Below, in pieces: positions 1 to 5,343 of a DNA stretch of 6,192 nucleotides. Source of the DNA: Alphaproteobacteria bacterium (GTDB lineage: Bacteria; Pseudomonadota; Alphaproteobacteria; Caulobacterales; Parvularculaceae); NCBI GenBank assembly GCA_030428745.1, contig JAUIEG010000171.1, forward strand, positions 1-6,192, read 5' to 3'. How positions within the stretch are numbered: the stretch's first letter is position 1; each line of letters opens with the position of its first letter. A program made the position numbers and the translations under genes. The notes beneath the pieces are model-generated. The model was not told the DNA's origin, ran no database searches, and worked only from the letters and a program-made list of their open reading frames with translations.

Positions 1-836
1 GGGCCGGCGCCGCCACCCGCCGCCCGGGCGAGAAAACCGCGCAGCATAAGCCGCGAGCGCTCATCTTCGGCGCCGTTGAGGAAGCTGATTTCACGAAAGA
101 AATCATGAGCCTCCAGCGCCGTCAGATGCGCCCGGGAAAGATCGTCGACGGCATCGGCCGGATGCCCGCGCCGGTCCATGTCGCTCCTGAGGGACGAGAG
201 CGTCGAATCGAATTCGTCTGCTGCGTCTGCGATCGCACCGCCAAATGCGGCGGCGTCTTTCTTGATGCGCTCATTGTCAGCATTGCCGAAGGCGCGGGTG
301 AGCGCCGCGACCCCAAACGCGACCCCAAGCCCCGCCCCGGCGACAATCAGAAACACCCGCATGAGGACGCCTGCGTCATCGAGCGGGATGCCCGGGCCGA
401 CTACAGAGACGCCGTCGGCGCGCGCATTGAGGACGGCGATGTATAGCCAGATGGCGGCCCCAAGCCAGACAAGGCCGATCAGAACGCGCAAAGCCTGGGC
501 CGCGAGGGTCACTTCGCCTTCGCGCCGCTCGTCGATACGGGCGGCGAGGCGGGCCGCCGGTTCGCGCAAATCGTCTTTGCGGCGCGCCATGGCGTGCGCC
601 GATTGTTCAAGCAACATCGTCAGGGGCAGGGAGCCCGCCTCTTCCTCATTGCCGGTTTGGTCCGGAAACAGCGCCACAGTCGGGTCCCAGGGTGCGAAAG
701 TCCGCCCCGCCGTGGCGGCTTTGGGAGGCGTCGATTTTGCGGAAAAGCGTGATGAAAAAGGAAGGCGGGAGACCATGGCGCCGGCGCTTTTTTGCAAGCT
801 CTGGAGCATTCCCTCCTTATTCTCTTTTGTGCTCAT
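1..836 (-). CDS. Hypothetical protein with two transmembrane helices, partial (3' end outside window)
   Basis: Reading leftward from ATG at 836, the frame stays open for 278 codons to the window edge, with strongly GC-rich third positions in its main part, so it is clearly coding and lacks its C-terminus. The first ~105 residues are polar and look cytoplasmic. Two hydrophobic helices follow at about residues 110-136 and 158-181, joined by a short loop. After them comes a charged, probably helical region (about 185-260), then a Gly/Ala-rich stretch at the edge. A GAGGGGG tract 8 bases before the ATG can serve as ribosome binding site; an in-frame GTG one codon upstream is an alternative. I do not recognise the family. 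The topology suggests an inner-membrane protein with both long ends on the same side. It is divergent from the thioesterase gene. Confidence 0.85.
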   Translation of the reverse strand, partial: MSTKENKEGMLQSLQKSAGAMVSRLPFSSRFSAKSTPPKAATAGRTFAPWDPTVALFPDQTGNEEEAGSLPLTMLLEQSAHAMARRKDDLREPAARLAARIDERREGEVTLAAQALRVLIGLVWLGAAIWLYIAVLNARADGVSVVGPGIPLDDAGVLMRVFLIVAGAGLGVAFGVAALTRAFGNADNERIKKDAAAFGGAIADAADEFDSTLSSLRSDMDRRGHPADAVDDLSRAHLTALEAHDFFREISFLNGAEDERSRLMLRGFLARAAGGGAG

Positions 837-854
837 CACCTCGGCCCCCTCGGC

Positions 855-880
855 AACCCCGCATAAATACGGGGGTTTTT
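855..880 (+). terminator. Terminator-like hairpin with T-run in the leader of the minus-strand gene
   Basis: AACCCCG at 855-861 pairs with CGGGGGTT at 870-877 (one bulged G) around an 8-base AT-rich loop, followed on the plus strand by five T. In shape it is an intrinsic terminator for plus-strand transcription, yet no plus-strand gene ends here. On the minus strand the same bases form a hairpin in the 5' leader, about 20 bases before the ATG at 836. Confidence 0.35.
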
Positions 881-893
881 ACCCACCATCGGC

Positions 894-922
894 ATTCTAT
901 CGGAAAAGGGCGAGAGGGTTAA
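894..922 (-). promoter_or_regulatory. Candidate sigma-70-type promoter for the minus-strand membrane protein gene
   Basis: On the minus strand TTAACC (922-917) lies 17 bases from TAGAAT (899-894), matching the -35 and -10 consensus at 4/6 and 5/6. The implied start of transcription is near 887, giving a leader of about 50 bases that contains the hairpin at 855-877. Assigned by eye only. Confidence 0.35.
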
Positions 923-1012
923 TCCCCGGGCCGGCGGCGCATCAGGGCAAGGCGCCTCTTCGGCTGCATTCCAGTCTTGCTGAGAATGGCCTTCGCCCCG
1001 CATAGAGCGGGC

Positions 1013-1816
1013 ATGACGCATTCTTTTTCACCATTGATGGCGGGCGCCGTTTTCGAAGACAGCGCCCTTTCCATGACGATCCCGCCTGACTGGATGCAGG
1101 GGCGGACAACCTATGGCGGACTTTCGGCGGCGATCGCGCTTGAGACCGCGCTGCGCGCATTCCCCGAGGCGCCGCCTCTGCGCTCGGCGATGGTGTCGTT
1201 TATCGGCCCGGCGGGCGGCGCCGTTGAAGGCCGCGCTGAACTGCTGCGTCAGGGCAAGTCCGTCACCTTTGTGGCGGCCGATGTCAGCCAGGTGAAAGAA
1301 GGGGGCGAACGGAGCCTCGCCACGCGCTGCGAATTCGCCTTTGGCGGCGCGCGCCCGTCGCAATGGAACCGCAATTTTACGCCCACGCCCGATATGCCTG
1401 CGCCCGAGGATTGCGAGGCTTTTGCGCCGCCTGCCGGGGCGGCTCATTTCACCAGCCATTTCGACAGCCGTCTTGCAAAGGGCGGACGTCCGCTGAGCGG
1501 TTCAAAAGAGCACGATCATTTCATCTGGGTGCGCCACACCGATAAAAACGCGAGCGGCATTGTCGCGCTGCTTGCGCTCGCAGACATGCCGCCGCCGGCG
1601 CTCATACCCATGTTCACCGAACCGGCGCCGATCAGCTCCATGACCTGGATGGTGAATGTTCTTTGCGACGAACCGAAGACCCGCGACGGCTGGTGGTTGA
1701 TGGAAAGCCGGGCCGAACATGCGGGCGCCGGCTACACCAGCCAGGATATGCTGGTCTGGAACCGCGACGGTGAGCTGGTGATTGCCGGGCGGCAGAGCGT
1801 GGCGATTTTTTGTTGA
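1013..1816 (+). CDS. Acyl-CoA thioesterase, TesB-like double-hotdog (4HBT_3) family
   Basis: This 267-aa protein has the size and layout of single-chain double-hotdog acyl-CoA thioesterases, cytoplasmic enzymes that hydrolyse acyl-CoA to free fatty acid and CoA. The N-terminal hotdog has the typical TYGGLSAA helix start (33-40) and the SFIGP strand (62-66). The C-terminal hotdog has ALADMPPP (188-195), SSMTWMVN (208-215), a WW-L--S-A-HAGAGY stretch (227-241) and a final GRQSV (259-263). By analogy with E. coli TesB, Asp191, Thr211 and Gln261 are the likely catalytic residues; this assignment comes from family knowledge, not alignment. ATG 1013 was chosen because the hotdog begins directly after it. 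In-frame TTG 977 and ATG 986 lack a ribosome binding site and would add residues unlike the family. Substrate length is unknown. No partner gene is visible beside it. Confidence 0.85.
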   Translation: MTHSFSPLMAGAVFEDSALSMTIPPDWMQGRTTYGGLSAAIALETALRAFPEAPPLRSAMVSFIGPAGGAVEGRAELLRQGKSVTFVAADVSQVKEGGERSLATRCEFAFGGARPSQWNRNFTPTPDMPAPEDCEAFAPPAGAAHFTSHFDSRLAKGGRPLSGSKEHDHFIWVRHTDKNASGIVALLALADMPPPALIPMFTEPAPISSMTWMVNVLCDEPKTRDGWWLMESRAEHAGAGYTSQDMLVWNRDGELVIAGRQSVAIFC

Positions 1817-1874
1817 TGCGACTCGGTCCCGGCCATCGCTTCTAATCGAGATTATTTCCGTACGGAGTGCTGGC

Positions 1875-1903
1875 TTGACAATTATTCGGCATGTCGGTAA
1901 TTG
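1875..1903 (+). promoter_or_regulatory. Candidate promoter for the tRNA-like RNA / 126-aa protein unit
   Basis: A perfect TTGACA (1875-1880) is followed after 17 bases by TAATTG (1898-1903), a poor -10. An inverted repeat AATTA (1880-1884) / TAATT (1898-1902) brackets the spacer and could be an operator. It is the only full -35 consensus hexamer noticed between the thioesterase and the tRNA-like gene. Confidence 0.3.
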
Positions 1904-1956
1904 CGCAGCCATTATGACTTTGACGCTTTATTATTATAGCTAGATCGAATGTCGCT

Positions 1957-1975
1957 GCGCCTACGCGTTAGGCGC
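1957..1975. repeat. Perfect palindromic hairpin in the leader region
   Basis: GCGCCTA (1957-1963) and TAGGCGC (1969-1975) are exact inverted repeats around a 5-base loop CGCGT. No T-run follows on either strand, so this alone is not an intrinsic terminator. It sits five bases before the terminator-like hairpin and may be part of a structured leader or small RNA. Confidence 0.5.
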
Positions 1976-1979
1976 AAAT

Positions 1980-1998
1980 AAAGCCGCTTTGGCTTTTT
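1980..1998 (+). terminator. Intrinsic terminator-like hairpin upstream of the tRNA-like gene
   Basis: AAAGCC (1980-1985) pairs with GGCTTT (1991-1996) around GCTTT, and the T stretch runs 1994-1998. It could end thioesterase transcription (about 165 bases past the stop), end a small RNA started at the 1875 promoter, or act as an attenuator for the downstream unit. An alternative hairpin TTTGG (1988-1992) / CCAAA (1999-2003) is mutually exclusive with it. Confidence 0.45.
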
Positions 1999-2022
1999 CC
2001 AAACTCAAAAATGTAGCCATTC

Positions 2023-2117
2023 GGGTCGCTGTCCCCACGCGGCGCTGTAAACGCCGTGCCGTTTATCAACAAGTGGGGTGGTGACGGTAAGAGGTTCGAT
2101 TCCTCGGCGGCCCACCA
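2023..2117 (+). tRNA. tRNA-Tyr-like RNA lacking a D-arm, with encoded CCA
   Basis: GGGTCGC (2023-2029) pairs over all 7 positions with GCGGCCC (2107-2113), with one T-G wobble; an eighth T-G pair (2030/2106) is possible. Then come discriminator A (2114) and encoded CCA (2115-2117). The T-arm has a 4-bp stem, GAGG (2091-2094) and CCTC (2102-2105), with the canonical TTCGATT loop. An anticodon-type hairpin has stem CGGCG/CGCCG (2040-2044/2052-2056) and loop CTGTAAA (2045-2051), giving anticodon GTA (Tyr). Directly after it, TGCCGT (2057-2062) pairs with ACGGTA (2084-2089) as a long variable arm. G1-C72, A73, GTA and a long variable arm are the features bacterial TyrRS reads. No D-arm fits: only ten bases separate acceptor and anticodon stems, and CCCCAC there (2033-2038) is complementary to GTGGGG in the variable loop (2073-2078). 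A standard tRNA caller may miss or mis-fold it. It could be a functional variant tRNA, a tRNA mimic or a decayed tRNA. Confidence 0.65.
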
Positions 2118-2129
2118 TTGGAGGACGTA

Positions 2130-2510
2130 ATGAAATACGTTCGATTTCAAGGATTAGAATTGAATTGCGGTACATCGAACAAGCGCGGGATTTTCCAGCT
2201 GGCCTATGAGTTGAAGCATGCATCCAGCACAGCTCACTATGACGACCAACAGCTGCGTAAAAATTTGACTTGGCTGGAAACTCACCTGCAGGTCCCATCG
2301 GTCCTCGAAAAAGGGACGCATTACCGGGCCATCTGTTGGTTTAAGGACGCTGCGCATGAACCGTTAAAGAGAATCTGGGCGATCAAATTTCTGCTGCAAG
2401 AATATGGGCGTACGGTTGACCTTATAGCGACCCGAAAGCCGGGATATATTCTCTACGAAGATGGCTGGCAGATCGTTGCGCAGCCTTTCCGAGACGTTGC
2501 TCAGAGATAG
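2130..2510 (+). CDS. Conserved-looking 126-aa protein of unknown function, coupled to the tRNA-like RNA
   Basis: The start is fixed by GGAGG (2120-2124) five bases before ATG 2130, only 12 bases after the CCA of the tRNA-like RNA, so the two are probably co-transcribed. The product is soluble, with no signal peptide or membrane helix. Notable segments are KRGIFQLAYEL (18-28), an amphipathic helical stretch (38-54), RAICWFKDAAHEPLKRIW (66-83), and a C-terminal DLIATRKPGYILYEDGWQIVA (positions 97-117). The dense aromatic and charged motifs look like those of a widespread small hypothetical family, but I cannot name a domain or function. Base composition is clearly more AT-rich than neighbouring genes (about half GC in the stretch counted), with codons such as AAA, TTG and TAT, suggesting separate origin. 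The convergent uup gene lies 61 bases downstream. Confidence 0.8.
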   Translation: MKYVRFQGLELNCGTSNKRGIFQLAYELKHASSTAHYDDQQLRKNLTWLETHLQVPSVLEKGTHYRAICWFKDAAHEPLKRIWAIKFLLQEYGRTVDLIATRKPGYILYEDGWQIVAQPFRDVAQR

Positions 2511-2539
2511 TTCGGTGCTCTGGCGATACGAGTTAGAGC

Positions 2540-2582
2540 TGGAAGGGAGTAAGCGATTGTGCGTTGACTTATCACCCTTCCA
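2540..2582. terminator. Inverted repeat between convergent genes, possible bidirectional terminator
   Basis: TGGAAGGG (2540-2547) pairs with CCCTTCCA (2575-2582), and inside it TAAG (2550-2553) pairs with CTTA (2568-2571), leaving a 14-base loop. It lies between the stops of the 126-aa gene and uup, overlapping the last uup codons. There is no good T-run, so termination is uncertain. Confidence 0.35.
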
Positions 2583-4383
2583 ACTCCTCCCGCTTCATCT
2601 CTAGCGTCAGCCATTCTTCTTCTTTGGTCGCGAGGGTTTCTTCCGCTGCGGCGAGGGATTTGACCGTTTTATCGAACAGCACCGCGTCGCGCGCGAAAAG
2701 ATCCGGATCGTCGAGTTTTTCTTTTAGTGCAGCGATATTGGCTTGCAGCTTGTCGATTTCACCCGGGAGGTTTTCCAGCGCATATTGCTCCTTGTAGGAG
2801 AGTTTTGTTTTCGCCGCCGGTTTGGGTTTTGCGGCGGGCGCCGATGATTTCTGTTTTTGTTTCGGCGCCGCGCCTTCAAGTCCCGGCGCGCTGCCGCGCT
2901 GCGCGACCATGTCGTCATAGCCGCCCGCATAGCGGATCCACCGGCCCGGCGTTTCAGGATCTGTAGCGATGACGCCGCTCACTAGATTGTCGAGAAACGC
3001 CCGGTCATGGGAGATGAGCAGCAATGTTCCTTCGTAGGCGGATAATTGCTCTTCCAGCATCTCCAGCGTTTCAAGATCGAGATCGTTGGTGGGCTCGTCG
3101 AGAACCAGAAGATTTGAAGGTTTCGCCAGCGCCGCCGCCAGCGCCAGCCGTCCGCGCTCGCCGCCCGAAAGCGCCTCTACGGGCTGGCGCCATTGTTCGG
3201 GACCGAAGAGAAAGTCTTTGAGATAAGTCGCCACATGGCGCTTTTCGCCATTGATCATGACCCAGTCTCCGGTTCCATCATTGATGGCGTCAGCGACGCG
3301 CATATCGGGGCGTAGCCGCGCCCGGCGCTGGTCCAGCGAGACGGTCTCGAGATTGGTCCCGAGCTTTATCTTGCCTTCGTCCGGCTCCAGCGCGCCAGTG
3401 AGGAGATTGACCAGCGTTGTCTTGCCCGCGCCGTTGGGGCCGACAAGCCCGATGCGGTCGCCGCGCGCGATTTCCACGGAAAAATCGTCGACAATCTTGC
3501 GGTCACCGAACGACTTTGAAACATGCTCAGCGACAATCGCGCGTTTCCCGGATGCGCCGCCCGCCTGAACTGAAAAAGCAGGGCCGCCCTGAATCCTTTT
3601 CGCTTCGCGCAGTGTTGTGCGCATGGTCTTTAGCTCGCCAACCCGGCGCATATTGCGTTTGCGGCGCGCCGTGACGCCATAGCGCATCCAGTGTTCTTCG
3701 GCGGCGATCTTGCGCCCGAGCTTGTGCAGCGCGGTTTCCTCTTCTTCGAGAAACTTGTCGCGCCAGACCTCGAAGTCTTTAAAGCCGACGCCCGTCCGGC
3801 GTGTTTCGCCGCGGTCAATCCAGACCGTGTCATTGGTCACGCCTTCGAGGAACCGCCGGTCGTGGCTGATGATGACCATGGCGGCGGGAAGGGCGCGCAG
3901 TTTGTCTTCGAGCCAGGCGATGGCCGGCAGATCGAGATGGTTGGTCGGTTCGTCAAGAAAAAGGATGTCGGGGGCCGCGGCGAGCGTCTGTGCGATGGCG
4001 GCGCGGCGCAGTTCGCCGCCTGACAGGCTCAACGGTGAGGCCGCCGGATCGAGCCCCAACTCATGGAGCAGTGTTTCCGCCTCATGAGCCTTGCCTGTTT
4101 CATCGAGGCCAGCATCCGCGTAATCGCCGATGGTCGCAAAGCCTGATGCGTCGGGTTCCTGCGGGAGATAGCGCAGCGTCACGCCCGGATGAACGAAGCG
4201 GTCGCCCTTGTCCGGCTCCACCAGTCCCGCGGCGATTTTCATCAGGGTCGATTTGCCGGAGCCGTTGCGCCCGACCAATGCAATGCGCGCGCGTTCGCCC
4301 ACATTAAGGGAGGCGTTTTCGAACAGAGCCGTTGCGCCAATCTGAAGACGGACGTCGTTCAAGGTTAAGAGGAGCGCACTCAT
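2572..4383 (-). CDS. uup: ABC-F family ATPase, Uup type
   Basis: This 603-aa protein has two ABC ATPase domains and no membrane helices, the ABC-F layout; members bind the ribosome E site or act on translation and replication-related processes. Domain 1 has Walker A GRNGSGKST (38-46), signature LSGGE (120-124), Walker B LFLDEPTNHLD (141-151) with Glu145, and switch His174. A charged linker with many Arg/Lys (about 215-265) links to domain 2: Walker A GPNGAGKTT (315-323), LSGGE (405-409), LLVLDEPTNDLD (425-436) with Glu430, and His459. A Lys/Ala/Pro-rich segment (505-528) leads to a C-terminal coiled coil (about 529-600), the Uup-type CTD. That tail and TNDLD in domain 2 favour Uup over EttA. 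All catalytic residues are intact. ATG 4383 matches the family N-terminus although the ribosome binding site is weak. Confidence 0.93.
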   Translation of the reverse strand: MSALLLTLNDVRLQIGATALFENASLNVGERARIALVGRNGSGKSTLMKIAAGLVEPDKGDRFVHPGVTLRYLPQEPDASGFATIGDYADAGLDETGKAHEAETLLHELGLDPAASPLSLSGGELRRAAIAQTLAAAPDILFLDEPTNHLDLPAIAWLEDKLRALPAAMVIISHDRRFLEGVTNDTVWIDRGETRRTGVGFKDFEVWRDKFLEEEETALHKLGRKIAAEEHWMRYGVTARRKRNMRRVGELKTMRTTLREAKRIQGGPAFSVQAGGASGKRAIVAEHVSKSFGDRKIVDDFSVEIARGDRIGLVGPNGAGKTTLVNLLTGALEPDEGKIKLGTNLETVSLDQRRARLRPDMRVADAINDGTGDWVMINGEKRHVATYLKDFLFGPEQWRQPVEALSGGERGRLALAAALAKPSNLLVLDEPTNDLDLETLEMLEEQLSAYEGTLLLISHDRAFLDNLVSGVIATDPETPGRWIRYAGGYDDMVAQRGSAPGLEGAAPKQKQKSSAPAAKPKPAAKTKLSYKEQYALENLPGEIDKLQANIAALKEKLDDPDLFARDAVLFDKTVKSLAAAEETLATKEEEWLTLEMKREELEG

Positions 4384-4406
4384 GGCGGGCGTCGTACTTT
4401 CTCGCG

Positions 4407-4426
4407 GGACCCATGCAGCCGGGTCC
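4407..4426 (-). other. Hairpin in the 5' leader of uup
   Basis: GGACCC (4407-4412) and GGGTCC (4421-4426) are a perfect 6-bp inverted repeat around an 8-base loop. It lies between the candidate -10 box (4431-4436) and the uup start, so it would be at the very 5' end of the transcript or act as an operator. No T-run follows. Confidence 0.35.
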
Positions 4427-4430
4427 GCCG

Positions 4431-4459
4431 GTCATAGAAGGTCTTTCGCGGCGCAGCAA
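4431..4459 (-). promoter_or_regulatory. Candidate uup promoter
   Basis: On the minus strand TTGCTG (4459-4454) is separated by 17 bases from TATGAC (4436-4431), a 3/6 and 4/6 match to consensus with ideal spacing and position about 50 bases before the uup start. Confidence 0.3.
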
Positions 4460-4503
4460 TTCTTTACTTAATGTTGCGAGTCTCGTGACAGTTTTTTCCA
4501 TGC

Positions 4504-4569
4504 AAATACGCGCTTAGGGGCCCGCGCAAATGCGCGCTTAGGGCGCCCGCGCGAATGCGCGCATAGGGG
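4504..4569 (+). repeat. Tandem repeat, 2.7 copies of a 24-25 bp GC-rich unit upstream of the XRE regulator
   Basis: Copies lie at 4504-4527 (24 bp), 4528-4552 (25 bp) and 4553-4569 (partial, 17 bp). Each begins (A/G)AAT(A/G)CGCGC followed by T/A-TAGGG; the first two continue into GCCCGCGC, and a 1-bp insertion separates copies 1 and 2. The units contain short palindromes (GGGCCC, GGGCGCCC, GCGC-AAAT-GCGC). AGGGG of the last copy (4565-4569) is the ribosome binding site for ATG 4576, six bases away. Confidence 0.8.
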
Positions 4570-4575
4570 AATGTC

Positions 4576-5121
4576 ATGCATCCGTTGAAACAATATCTCC
4601 GCGAAGTGGAGGAGGGGTTTCAGGATTTCTCAGCGCGGGTCGGTGTGTCACGCCAGACCCTGTACCGGATCGTTTCCGGCGTGCAGGCGCCAAGGCCGAT
4701 GCTGGCCCGCCGGATTGTGGAAGCCACGGGCGGTGCGGTGACCCTCGCCATGCTCTATGGCGACGCCTCCGCCGGCGCGGACGTGGTGAGCCTTAACGCC
4801 GGCGGCGATGAAACGCCGCTCGATCAGGAGCGGCTGCGCCTTGCCCTGGCGGTGGTGATTAACCATCTGCGTGCGGAAGAAGATGCGCCGGTTTCGTCCG
4901 ACATGATGGCTGTGGCTGCGGAAGCGGCGGTCAATACTTATGCGGCGTTGAGCCGTCTGACGACGTGTCAGGGTCCGGCTCGTCTCGCGCAAGCTCTTCG
5001 GCCAGTTCTCGAAGAAATTCTGAAAGAGTCAGGGGGCGTTCCGGCGCCGGCGGCGCTTGATCGCGGCGCGGAGCTGGCGGCGGAGCTCTATTTTCAGCAC
5101 CGCTCGCTTCTGCGCCGCTAA
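4576..5121 (+). CDS. XRE-family (Cro/C1-type) helix-turn-helix transcriptional regulator
   Basis: The 181-aa protein starts with a compact HTH domain (about residues 2-62). Residues 18-35, FSARVGVSRQTLYRIVSG, form the helix-turn-helix, with the recognition helix around SRQTLYRI. A following helix LARRIVEATGGAVT (43-56) is typical of phage-repressor-like XRE proteins in Alphaproteobacteria. The C-terminal half (about 80-181) is predicted helical, without a named domain, and may dimerise. It is not a LexA-like peptidase: no Ser/Lys protease motif is visible. AGGGG six bases before ATG 4576, inside the tandem repeat, supports the start. The repeat makes autoregulation plausible but untested. Its last 191 bases overlap a probable minus-strand gene. 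Targets are unknown; the neighbouring small genes are candidates. Confidence 0.85.
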   Translation: MHPLKQYLREVEEGFQDFSARVGVSRQTLYRIVSGVQAPRPMLARRIVEATGGAVTLAMLYGDASAGADVVSLNAGGDETPLDQERLRLALAVVINHLRAEEDAPVSSDMMAVAAEAAVNTYAALSRLTTCQGPARLAQALRPVLEEILKESGGVPAPAALDRGAELAAELYFQHRSLLRR

Positions 5122-5236
5122 AGACCGTCTGTTCCGGCGCGCGCCCATATAGGCGGATCTCCTCGGCCCGCCTTTTGGCGACCCGCCACATCATGCGCCC
5201 GATCCGCGCGGCGTAATTGTCCTCATCTATACTCAA
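4931..5236 (-). CDS. Probable small hypothetical protein, antisense overlap with the XRE gene 3' end
   Basis: From a TTG at 5236 the minus strand encodes 101 residues: a basic helical N-terminus (RIGRMMWRVAKRRAEEIR, 11-28), a Pro/Ala-rich linker (about 45-68), an acidic helix with LSEFLRELAEELARDE (71-86), and a polar tail. In the part outside the XRE gene (about 5122-5230) codon positions 1/2/3 of this frame are about 69/47/81% GC by hand count, the pattern of a real coding frame here. Inside the overlap the two frames share first positions, so composition cannot decide. The start is uncertain: TTG 5236 has only a weak ribosome binding site; alternatives are GTG 5278 and ATG 5194 or 5191. 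The open frame extends further to 5467 but that part overlaps the plus-strand gene at 5344. No family recognised; it could still be a chance frame. Confidence 0.45.
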   Translation of the reverse strand: MSIDEDNYAARIGRMMWRVAKRRAEEIRLYGRAPEQTVFSGAEASGAENRAPPPAPRRDQAPPAPERPLTLSEFLRELAEELARDEPDPDTSSDGSTPHKY

Positions 5237-5250
5237 ACTAACTTTCCCGC

Positions 5251-5310
5251 TTAAGTTGTAATTTACTCTAGATTTCACCTGTATTCGCGTTATGGTTGTA
5301 ATCCTGTAAT
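5251..5310. promoter_or_regulatory. AT-rich divergent regulatory region with paired GTTGTAAT repeats
   Basis: GTTGTAAT occurs at 5255-5262 and again at 5295-5302, exactly 40 bp apart, and a further TGTAAT follows at 5305-5310. TTAA-N7-TTTA (5251-5265) is one base from the CtrA consensus TTAA-N7-TTAA. The block is much more AT-rich than its surroundings and lies between divergent genes. The same-face spacing suggests a pair of regulator sites. No confident -10/-35 pair was found. Confidence 0.35.
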
Positions 5311-5343
5311 GAGTACCACATTTTTTACTTATGAGGATAAGAG

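Noticed and set aside
178..1005. Long plus-strand open frame of 275 codons
   Set aside because: It is antisense to the minus-strand membrane protein gene, and its product is a low-complexity Ser/Arg/Ala-rich sequence typical of a shadow frame; the minus frame has sensible membrane helices and GC3 bias.
1920..1946. Second promoter candidate starting TTGACG at 1920
   Set aside because: No acceptable -10 box lies 16-18 bases downstream.
2023..2117. tmRNA or selenocysteine tRNA identity
   Set aside because: There is no tag-peptide coding region, no G3-U70 wobble, and the CCA is not followed by a permuted tmRNA half. The 95-nt length fits tRNA-Sec, but the anticodon loop reads GTA, not TCA, and the long D-stem of tRNA-Sec is absent.
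2094..2146. GTTCGATT occurring in the T-arm (2094-2101) and again at 2139-2146 as an attachment-site direct repeat
   Set aside because: Only 8 bases match, and flanking bases diverge at once; this is within chance for so short a word.
1968..2298. Minus-strand open frames containing GRRGIEPL- and AEESNLLPS-type peptides
   Set aside because: These peptides come from reading the complement of a tRNA 3' end and are a known mis-annotation pattern; they point to the tRNA-like RNA rather than a protein.
3251..4307. Several plus-strand open frames of 65-125 codons opposite uup
   Set aside because: All are antisense shadows of the intact 603-codon ABC-F gene and give Arg/Ser/Pro-rich products.
4304..4501. 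Minus-strand 65-codon open frame overlapping the uup start as a leader peptide
   Set aside because: No ribosome binding site, and most of its length runs through the uup promoter and leader and then out of frame into uup; it looks like a chance frame.
4504..4569. CRISPR array
   Set aside because: The repeats are directly tandem with no unique spacers, so this is a tandem duplication, not a CRISPR array.
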